A DNA stretch of 11,527 nt from NCBI GenBank assembly GCA_019689615.1, contig JADGHD010000097.1, positions 1 through 11,527 of the forward strand, given 5' to 3'. The notes beneath the pieces are model-generated. The model had not been told where the DNA came from. It saw nothing but the letters and a program-made list of their open reading frames with translations, and made no database searches. Numbering within the stretch: position 1 is the stretch's first letter; the number at the start of each line of letters is the position of its first letter. Of this stretch, positions 1 through 5,132 are shown one piece after another. The position numbers and the translations under genes were made by a program. This stretch comes from Frankia sp. (GTDB taxonomy: Bacteria > Actinomycetota > Actinomycetes > Frankiales > Frankiaceae).

Positions 1-92
1 TCGCGGCACCTCCCGGGATCGTGGACCAGATGGACCTGCCGTTCGTCAGAGGCGCCCACCTGCTCACCCGAACCGTTCCGCGCCGCCTGTGA
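1..92 (+). CDS. 3' end of an unidentified plus-strand gene (partial)
   Basis: One frame is open from the window edge and ends at a TGA at 90-92. It gives about 29 residues ending in MDLPFVRGAHLLTRTVPRRL. The composition looks like ordinary protein rather than an antisense shadow, and the following gene is convergent, so a C-terminus here is plausible. The piece is too short to assign to a family. The first unit of a 14-bp tandem repeat overlaps the stop codon. The main doubt is that a GC-rich frame of this length can be open by chance. Confidence 0.4.
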   Translation, partial: AAPPGIVDQMDLPFVRGAHLLTRTVPRRL

Positions 93-125
93 AAGACCGC
101 CTGTGAAAGACCGGCTGTGAAAGAC
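84..125. repeat. 14-bp tandem repeat, three copies
   Basis: The unit CGCCTGTGAAAGAC occurs at 84-97 and 98-111. A third copy with one change (CGGCTGTGAAAGAC) is at 112-125. The array starts inside the last codons of the partial upstream gene and its first unit includes that gene's stop codon. The unit is not a multiple of three and each copy carries a TGA, so the later copies are non-coding in that frame. Confidence 0.85.
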
Positions 126-162
126 CGAAGACCGGCCTTGGAGGACCGAGTCGCACGGCGGG

Positions 163-261
163 CCTGCCTGCCGCTGTGGTCGCGTGACGGCTTACCTCTC
201 CGTCACAGCCTCTCCGCCGCGATGTCTCCGCTGCAACGGCACCGCCACAACGGCAGGCAGG
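163..261 (-). terminator. Nested inverted repeat, possible terminator or structured 3' UTR
   Basis: Arms at 163-179 and 245-261 are 17 bases long and pair at all but one position. In a minus-strand transcript that position would be a G-U wobble. Inside the loop, GTGACGG (184-190) and CCGTCAC (200-206) form a perfect 7-bp hairpin with a 9-base loop. The structure lies 17 bases past the stop of the minus-strand permease gene and between two apparently convergent genes. There is no T-tract, so a terminator role is inferred from position and structure only. Confidence 0.45.
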
Positions 262-277
262 AGGGCGACGGTGGCGG

Positions 278-1576
278 TCAGGTCGCGGCGAGTGCCTCGG
301 TGGGCGCGAGGCGGGCGGCGCGGACCGCCGGGTAGAGGCCGGCTACCGCACCGATGAGCAGGGTGGCCCCCACCCCGCCGGCGGTCGCCCAGACCGGGAC
401 GACCGCCGACCACGACTGCGTGGCCGCGTAGATGGTGGTCACGGCGATGCCGAGAACCACCCCGCCGACGCCGCCCAGCGCGGACAGCAGCAGGGACTCG
501 GCCAGGAACTGCATCCGGATCTGCCCCCGCGTGGCTCCGAGCGCGCGGCGCAGGCCGATCTCGGCCCGGCGTTCGAGCACCGAGATGACCATGGTGTTGG
601 CGACCCCGACCCCGCCGACCAGCAGTGCCACCGCCCCCAGTCCGAGCAGCAGGCCGGTGAAGGCGCGGTCGGTGGCCTGGCGGGCCGCCAGCGCGTCGGA
701 CGGACGGGACACCTTCACCTCGTTCGGCGCCTGCGGATTCGCCGTCCGGGCCAGCACGCTACGCACGGCCTCGACCGCGGCATCGTCGCTGCGGGTGTAG
801 ATGGTCGTCGGATACCCGTCGAAACCAAGCTGGGCCTTGGCGGCGGGCCAGCCGACCAGCGCCGCGGTGTCGAGCTCGGGCGCCAGCGGTACCGGTTCGA
901 GGATGCCGACCACGGTGAACCACCGACCGCCGAGGTAGATCTGGATATCCTTTCCGGCTGCTCCGATACCCAGCCGTTCGGCCGTCGCGGATCCCAGCAC
1001 CGTGACCGGGTACCGCTCGATGGCCGCGTTGAGCCAGATACCGTCCGCCAGCTCGGCGCCCACCGTCTCCAGCAGGTCGAGGTGGGCCGCCCGCACCGCG
1101 ATGCCGCCGCTCTCGACCGCGGGGATCCGGTCGGTGCGGTACGCCTTGGCCTCCGGCACCTTTCCGGTCGCTGCCACCTGGTTCACCGGCCCGATTCGGC
1201 CGATCATCTCAACCGATTCGACAGGCAGCGCGGCCTCTTCGCCGAGCAGCGTGTTGCCCGGCTCCACGGTGAGCAGGTTGGTGCCGAGCGCGGCGAGCTG
1301 CCTGTCCAGATCTGCCCGGCTGGACGACGAGATGCCCACCACCGAGATCATCGCGGCGATGCCGATAGCGATGCCCAGCGCGGACAGGAACACCCGCATC
1401 GGGCGGGTGCGCAGACCGGCGCCGCCGACGCGGAGCACGTCGCTCGACCGCAGGCGCGTCGGGCGAGGCAACGCCCTGGGCGAAGCCGGCCCCCGTGCGG
1501 GGAGGTCCGACTGCGCCGGAGACGGCGGCGCGGGGGACGGCGCCGAGGGGGACGGCACGGCGGAGGTCTGCGCCAC
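278..1576 (-). CDS. MacB/FtsX-type ABC transporter permease
   Basis: This is the membrane subunit of an ABC exporter, 432 residues. An Ala/Pro/Ser-rich cytoplasmic tail covers about residues 1-40. It is followed by a membrane segment at about 62-82, a large extracytoplasmic MacB-core-like domain at about 83-300, and three more membrane segments at about 306-331, 360-384 and 393-416. The conserved cytoplasmic loop ERRAEIGLRRALGATRGQI (335-353) is typical of MacB/FtsX permeases, where it contacts the ATPase. The start is GTG at 1576, directly after the ATPase stop codon, with an AGGTGG ribosome-binding site just upstream. It is the last gene of the four-gene operon. Family members move peptides, lipoproteins or antibiotics, or transmit force across the membrane. 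The substrate here cannot be read from the sequence. Confidence 0.93.
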   Translation of the reverse strand: MAQTSAVPSPSAPSPAPPSPAQSDLPARGPASPRALPRPTRLRSSDVLRVGGAGLRTRPMRVFLSALGIAIGIAAMISVVGISSSSRADLDRQLAALGTNLLTVEPGNTLLGEEAALPVESVEMIGRIGPVNQVAATGKVPEAKAYRTDRIPAVESGGIAVRAAHLDLLETVGAELADGIWLNAAIERYPVTVLGSATAERLGIGAAGKDIQIYLGGRWFTVVGILEPVPLAPELDTAALVGWPAAKAQLGFDGYPTTIYTRSDDAAVEAVRSVLARTANPQAPNEVKVSRPSDALAARQATDRAFTGLLLGLGAVALLVGGVGVANTMVISVLERRAEIGLRRALGATRGQIRMQFLAESLLLSALGGVGGVVLGIAVTTIYAATQSWSAVVPVWATAGGVGATLLIGAVAGLYPAVRAARLAPTEALAAT

Positions 1577-2338
1577 TCAGACCACCTGCCCGTCGCGCAT
1601 GGCGACCTGCCGGGGCAGGCTGGCCGCGATCTGGCGGTCGTGGGTGATGACCACGACCGTGGTCCCGCCGGCGTTCAGCTCCCGCAGCAGGGCCATCACC
1701 CCCGCCCCCGAGGCCGAGTCCAGGTTCCCGGTCGGCTCGTCGGCGAGCAGCAGCGCCGGATCGCCGACCACCGCCCGGGCGATGGCCACCCGCTGCCGCT
1801 CGCCTCCGGACAGCTCGTTCGGCAGGTGGTCGAGCCGCCTGCCGAGACCGACCCGGACCAGCGCCTTCTCCGCTCTGCGCCGGCGTTCCCGCGGCGGGAC
1901 GCCCGCGTACAGCAGCCCGTCGGCGACGTTGTCCAGCGCGGACTGGCCCGGAGCGAGATGGAACTGCTGGAAGACGAACCCGATCCGGAGCGCCCGCAGC
2001 ACCGAGAGCTGTCGGTCCGACAGGGCCGACACATCGTGCCCGTCGATCCGCACCACCCCGCCCGACGGCCGGTCGAGCGTTCCGATCAGGTTCAGCATGG
2101 TGGACTTGCCCGAACCGGACGGGCCGACGATGCCGACCAGCTCGCCGTACCCGATCGACAGGGTGACCCCGCGCAGCGCCATCACTCCGCCCGGGTACGT
2201 CTTGGTCACCTTCTCCAGCTCGACCACGTGGTCCGGCCTGTCGGCCGACGCACCGGCCGGCCCGTCAGCCGGCATACCGGTCGGCATACCGGCCGGCCCG
2301 TCAGCCGTCTCCTGAGCCGTGACGCCGCTCCCGGTCAT
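1577..2338 (-). CDS. MacB/LolD-type ABC transporter ATP-binding protein
   Basis: This is the cytoplasmic ATPase that powers the adjacent permease, 253 residues. It shows Walker A GPSGSGKST (72-80), a Q-loop in FVFQQF (121-126), the signature LSGGE (176-180), Walker B ALLLADEP (195-202) with catalytic Glu201, and the H-loop His233 in ITHD. The core starts near VVELEKVTKTY (38-48), as in MacB/LolD ATPases. The preceding 37 residues are an Ala/Gly/Pro tail containing two copies of ADGPAG, which such ATPases do not usually carry. The ATG overlaps the adaptor stop codon (ATGA), and the stop directly abuts the permease GTG, so the three genes are probably translationally coupled. An initiation site inside the tail cannot be excluded, but the overlap supports 2338. 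Confidence 0.95.
   Translation of the reverse strand: MTGSGVTAQETADGPAGMPTGMPADGPAGASADRPDHVVELEKVTKTYPGGVMALRGVTLSIGYGELVGIVGPSGSGKSTMLNLIGTLDRPSGGVVRIDGHDVSALSDRQLSVLRALRIGFVFQQFHLAPGQSALDNVADGLLYAGVPPRERRRRAEKALVRVGLGRRLDHLPNELSGGERQRVAIARAVVGDPALLLADEPTGNLDSASGAGVMALLRELNAGGTTVVVITHDRQIAASLPRQVAMRDGQVV
2252..2306. repeat. Direct repeats coding the ATPase N-terminal tail
   Basis: A 19-bp sequence (ACCGGCCGGCCCGTCAGCC on the plus strand) occurs at 2252-2270 and again at 2288-2306, exactly 36 bp apart. Between them GGCATACCGG occurs at 2271-2280 and 2283-2292, 12 bp apart. All spacings are multiples of three, so the repeats keep the minus-strand reading frame. They encode ADGPAG, MPTG and MPADGPAG. 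Confidence 0.85.
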
Positions 2339-3624
2339 GACGGCATCCCCACCGTCATCCCCTCGGTCAGCCCGTCGCCGGAGACCTCCACGCGGCCGTC
2401 CGCGAACAGACCGGTCTCCACCGGGACGATCCGGGTGGCGGTGCCCTCCACCACCTCCACGCCGTACCCGCCCTCGGCGAGGGCGAGCAGCGCGGCCACC
2501 GGGACGGTCAGCACGTTCTCCCGCTGCGAGGCGACGAAGGAGACGGTCACCGACGCCTGGTCGAACTCGGCCAGTGCCTGCTCGTCGTCGACGGTGACGG
2601 TTGTCTGGATCTTCGTCGTGGGTTCGTCCGACTCGCCGCCGCTGCCACCGGTGTCGATCACGGTCCGGGTGTCGGCGACCTTCCCGGTGACCTTCCTGCC
2701 GTTCGGCAGTGCGACGTCCACGGCGGTTCCCTCGGCCGCCAGGCGATGATCGGAAACCTCGAGCTCGAGGGTGACCACCCGCGACATACCGGTGAACGTG
2801 AGCACGGAGCTCCCCGGTTGGAGGACGTCGCCCACAGAGGCACTGAGAGTGTTCACCCGCACCGGGCCCAGGGCGTAGACCACCCGGCCCAGATCCACCG
2901 TGCCGGTCTGCGGCAGACCGAGGTTCTTCTGCCAGGCCCGCACGGCGGCGGCGGTTCCGGAGGTGTAGCTGTCGTCCACCGTGAACCCCTGGTATCCGAG
3001 GTCGCGCAGGTTCTGCTCGAACTGCGCGACGTCGGCGCCCGTCGTCCCCGGCGTCAGCGCCCGGTACGCCGGCAGCGCGCCGTAGAGCAGGACGATCGGC
3101 GCGTCGTCGACGCGGTACAGGGCCTCCCCCCGGTTGACCACGGTGCCGGCCGCGGGCAACGCCGTCAGGGTTCCGCCAAGCCGGTCCGCCACCGTCACCG
3201 GATAGCCGTAGCCCAGCTCGCCGTTCCTGGTCTGCCGGTCGACGAGCGTCTGCCGGATCACCTGCTCGGTCGCCGGAGGCAGGCCGCCGTCCTCTCCGCT
3301 CCCGTCGCTCTCCTCTCCACCGGTGTCGAATCCGATGGCACCTGCCACGATCACGGCGGCGAGGAGCAGCACCACCACTGCGGCGACCGCCATCCGACGG
3401 GTCCGCCGGCGCCGCCGGGCCACGCCGGCGCCTCGCTCGCCGGTCGGTCGCGTACCGGTCTCCTGGACATCGGTCTCCTGGGCGGCGGTCTTTCGGGTCC
3501 CGGTCTCCCGCGCGCCGACCGCGAGCCCACCGGTCTCCTGCGTGCCGGTCTCCTGCATGTCGGTCTCCTGCCTGTCGGTCTCCTGGAGATCAACCGCCTC
3601 CGTGCGTGTCCGCCGGGCGGTCAT
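2335..3624 (-). CDS. MacA/HlyD-like adaptor with an inserted peptidoglycan-binding domain
   Basis: This is the membrane-anchored adaptor of the exporter, 429 residues. Residues 12-62 are a repetitive cytoplasmic tail rich in QET(D/G) units. A basic stretch (RRRRRTRR) precedes the single membrane segment at about 78-98, which is followed by an acidic Gly-rich linker. Residues about 147-180 resemble the first half of a lipoyl-like domain. Residues about 193-255 match the PG_binding_1 fold (GADVAQFEQNLRDLGY, then AAAVRAWQKNLGLPQTG). Residues about 256-278 resemble the second lipoyl half. A beta-barrel and membrane-proximal region complete the protein. The start at 3624 is chosen because its ATG shares one base with the lipoprotein TGA. 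A longer frame from 3696 would overlap the lipoprotein gene by about 73 bp. The domain order is seen; attachment to the cell wall is inferred. Confidence 0.9.
   Translation of the reverse strand: MTARRTRTEAVDLQETDRQETDMQETGTQETGGLAVGARETGTRKTAAQETDVQETGTRPTGERGAGVARRRRRTRRMAVAAVVVLLLAAVIVAGAIGFDTGGEESDGSGEDGGLPPATEQVIRQTLVDRQTRNGELGYGYPVTVADRLGGTLTALPAAGTVVNRGEALYRVDDAPIVLLYGALPAYRALTPGTTGADVAQFEQNLRDLGYQGFTVDDSYTSGTAAAVRAWQKNLGLPQTGTVDLGRVVYALGPVRVNTLSASVGDVLQPGSSVLTFTGMSRVVTLELEVSDHRLAAEGTAVDVALPNGRKVTGKVADTRTVIDTGGSGGESDEPTTKIQTTVTVDDEQALAEFDQASVTVSFVASQRENVLTVPVAALLALAEGGYGVEVVEGTATRIVPVETGLFADGRVEVSGDGLTEGMTVGMPS
3456..3590. repeat. 15-bp tandem repeat coding the adaptor N-terminal tail
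   Basis: The core CGGTCTCCTG (plus strand) begins at 3456, 3471, 3531, 3546, 3561 and 3576. Degenerate copies begin at 3486 and 3501, and the unit at 3516 has decayed. All starts are in a 15-bp register, giving nine unit positions. On the minus strand the unit encodes a pentapeptide of the form QET(D/G)x. The period keeps the reading frame, so gain or loss of units would change tail length without inactivating the gene. Confidence 0.93.
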
Positions 3625-4346
3625 CAGGAGGTCCTGGAGTCGAGCCGGGCCTCCGCCCCGCCGCCGCCGTCCTCTGGGCCCATGTACTGCTTGCACGCCT
3701 CTTCGGCCGCCTGCATGGCGGGGTCGCCCGGCCCCACCCCGAGCTCGTCCGGATTGATCTGGATGCCGCCGTCCTCACCCGGGTCCGGGAAGTTCGGTAT
3801 GCCGTTCGCCCGCATGCACTTGGAGAACTCACGCGTCCGCTCCAGCATCTCCGGGTCCACCGGCTGCGGCTCGCCCCCGTTCGGCAGGTGCTGCTTGCAC
3901 TGCTCCGTCGCCGCGTCGACCTGCTGCGGGTCCGTTCCGTCGGGAATCGTGATCGACGTCCCGCCGGAGTCGTTGACCTCCGGGTCGGGCATGTCGACGC
4001 CGTGCTCGCGCATGCACTGCGCGAACCGCAGCTGCTGCTCCTGGGCGTCCTCCGGGTCCGACGCGGGGCGGGCGCTGGCGCTGGCGTCGACGGTCGGACC
4101 ACCGGCCGTGGCGATCCCGTCGCCCCCGTCGTCCGAACCGCATCCGGCCGCCATCAGGGCGAGAACCAGACCACCGAGCACCAGCCCGCCGCGGACGCGC
4201 GCCGTCCGGCCCGATCTGCCGATGCCCGCCGTACTGATGCCCGCCGTATCGATGCCCGCCGTACTGATGCCCGCCCTGCCGCCGCCCGGCTCACCGCTGC
4301 CGGGCCCGGTCGTGACGTGCCTCGTGGTACGTCTCGTGATACGCAC
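3624..4346 (-). CDS. Secreted lipoprotein with duplicated Cys-Met motif
   Basis: This is a predicted exported lipoprotein of 240 residues. GTG at 4346 is chosen because GGAAGGAG lies 7-8 bases upstream; the in-frame ATG at 4427 has no such site. A basic, repeat-containing N-region (1-52) precedes a hydrophobic stretch (about 53-68) and the lipobox LMAAGC, with Cys69 as the likely lipidated residue. The mature part contains two related halves. The first has FAQCMREHGVDMPDPE (108-123) with a later EQCKQHLP (Cys150). The second has FSKCMRANGIPNFPDPG (174-190) with EACKQYM (Cys218). Four cysteines could form one disulfide per half. It is the first gene of the exporter operon and overlaps the adaptor start by one base. 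I recognise the CM(R)xxG-PDP type as a hypothetical lipoprotein found in actinobacteria. Sensing or substrate delivery for the exporter is inferred only from position. The N-region is unusually long for a lipoprotein signal peptide. Confidence 0.85.
   Translation of the reverse strand: MRITRRTTRHVTTGPGSGEPGGGRAGISTAGIDTAGISTAGIGRSGRTARVRGGLVLGGLVLALMAAGCGSDDGGDGIATAGGPTVDASASARPASDPEDAQEQQLRFAQCMREHGVDMPDPEVNDSGGTSITIPDGTDPQQVDAATEQCKQHLPNGGEPQPVDPEMLERTREFSKCMRANGIPNFPDPGEDGGIQINPDELGVGPGDPAMQAAEEACKQYMGPEDGGGGAEARLDSRTS
4221..4280. repeat. 15-bp tandem repeat coding the lipoprotein N-region
   Basis: Four consecutive 15-bp units sit at 4221-4235, 4236-4250, 4251-4265 and 4266-4280, each starting GATGCCCGCC on the plus strand. 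Units one and three are identical, and unit two differs from them at two positions. On the minus strand they encode AGI(S/D)T-type pentapeptides upstream of the lipoprotein's hydrophobic segment. This is a different sequence from the adaptor repeat, with the same 15-bp period and the same place in the gene. Confidence 0.92.
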
Positions 4347-4475
4347 CGTCGCTCTCCTTCCGGCGGCCGGTCGATCGCCGACCGCCACAGACGCATCACA
4401 GCGAGGGGGGAGTTTCCCGGCCGTCATCGAGAACGGTGACGCCGAGGAAACACCGCCCCGGGTCACGATGGAGAA
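4347..4475. promoter_or_regulatory. Divergent promoter region between exporter operon and two-component genes
   Basis: These 129 bases separate divergently transcribed genes and must hold both promoters. For the minus strand, GGGAAACT (4411-4418 read in reverse) is followed after 17 bases by CGTCTG, then by the GGAAGGAG ribosome-binding site. This resembles an extracytoplasmic-function sigma promoter (GGAAC / CGT type), although the -35 has an extra A. Short inverted sequences, CGGTCG (4368-4373) with CGACCG (4379-4384) and GTGAC (4436-4440) with GTCAC (4462-4466), are candidate regulator sites. None of these assignments is strong. Confidence 0.4.
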
Positions 4476-5132
4476 ATGCGCATCCTGGTGGTCGAGGACG
4501 AGCCGCTGCTCGCCGGCGCGGTGGCGGAGTGGCTGCGCGGCGACGCGCACGCGGTGGACGTGGCGCACGACGGCGCCGCCGCCCTGGAGCGGATCGGCGT
4601 ACACGAGTACGACGTGGTGGTGCTCGACCGCGACCTGCCGGTCGTGCACGGCGACGACGTGTGCCGGGCGCTCGTGGCGGACGGCTCGCCCACGCGGGTG
4701 CTGATGCTGACCGCCGCCGCCGAGATCGACGACCGGGTCGCCGGGCTGGCCCTCGGCGCGGACGACTACCTGCCCAAGCCGTTCGCGTTCCAGGAGCTGA
4801 GCGCGCGGGTGACCGCCCTGGGGCGCCGGGCCCGGCCGGCCGCGCCGCCGGTGCTGCAACGCGCCGGCATCCGGCTCGACCCGCACCGCCGCGAGGTGTA
4901 CCGGGACGGCCGGTACGTGCCGCTGTCCCGCAAGGAGTTCGCGGTCCTCACCGAGCTGCTGCGCGCCGACGGCGCCGCGGTCTCGGCCGAGCAGCTGCTG
5001 GAGAAGGCCTGGGACGAGCACACCGACCCGTTCACCCACGCGGTGCGGATGACCATCCTCAAGCTGCGGCGCAAGCTCGGCGACCCGCCGGTGGTGCGCA
5101 CCGAGCCGGGAGTGGGGTACCGCATTCCATGA
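4476..5132 (+). CDS. OmpR/PhoB-family response regulator
   Basis: This is a transcription factor of 218 residues controlled by phosphorylation. The receiver domain (about 1-115) has the acidic pair Glu7-Asp8, phospho-acceptor Asp51 in VVLDRDLP, Thr79 in LMLTA and Lys101 in LPKPF, so all key residues are present. The C-terminal winged helix (about 127-218) includes LSRKEFAVLTELLR, the recognition region around VRMTILKLRRKLG and the closing wing GVGYRIP. Its stop overlaps the kinase start as ATGA, so the two are partners. It diverges from the exporter operon, which it plausibly regulates together with its own gene. GGAG lies only two bases before the ATG, too close for an efficient ribosome-binding site, so the gene may be translated from a leaderless or very short-leader mRNA. 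Confidence 0.95.
   Translation: MRILVVEDEPLLAGAVAEWLRGDAHAVDVAHDGAAALERIGVHEYDVVVLDRDLPVVHGDDVCRALVADGSPTRVLMLTAAAEIDDRVAGLALGADDYLPKPFAFQELSARVTALGRRARPAAPPVLQRAGIRLDPHRREVYRDGRYVPLSRKEFAVLTELLRADGAAVSAEQLLEKAWDEHTDPFTHAVRMTILKLRRKLGDPPVVRTEPGVGYRIP

Noticed and set aside
1082..2749. Long plus-strand open frame of 555 codons
   Set aside because: It is antisense to the permease, ATPase and adaptor, which have complete family motifs. Its product is Arg/Gly/His-rich with no domain, as expected of a shadow frame in GC-rich DNA.
3456..3590. CRISPR-like array
   Set aside because: The units are contiguous 15-bp repeats without spacers and lie in frame within a coding region.
3625..3696. Upstream start at 3696 for the adaptor
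   Set aside because: It would overlap the lipoprotein by about 73 bp with basic low-complexity sequence. The one-base overlap start at 3624 matches the coupled junctions of the rest of the operon.
4347..4427. ATG 4427 as lipoprotein start
   Set aside because: It lacks a ribosome-binding site and would lengthen an already long N-region. GTG 4346 has a strong GGAAGGAG at good spacing.
2746..4704. Plus-strand open frame of 652 codons
   Set aside because: It is antisense to the adaptor and lipoprotein, runs into the regulator in the wrong frame, and shows no recognisable domain.
4436..5128. Upstream extension of the kinase reading frame
   Set aside because: It overlaps the whole response regulator in another frame and gives Arg/Ala/Gly-rich sequence. 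The ATGA overlap at 5129 gives a normal kinase start.
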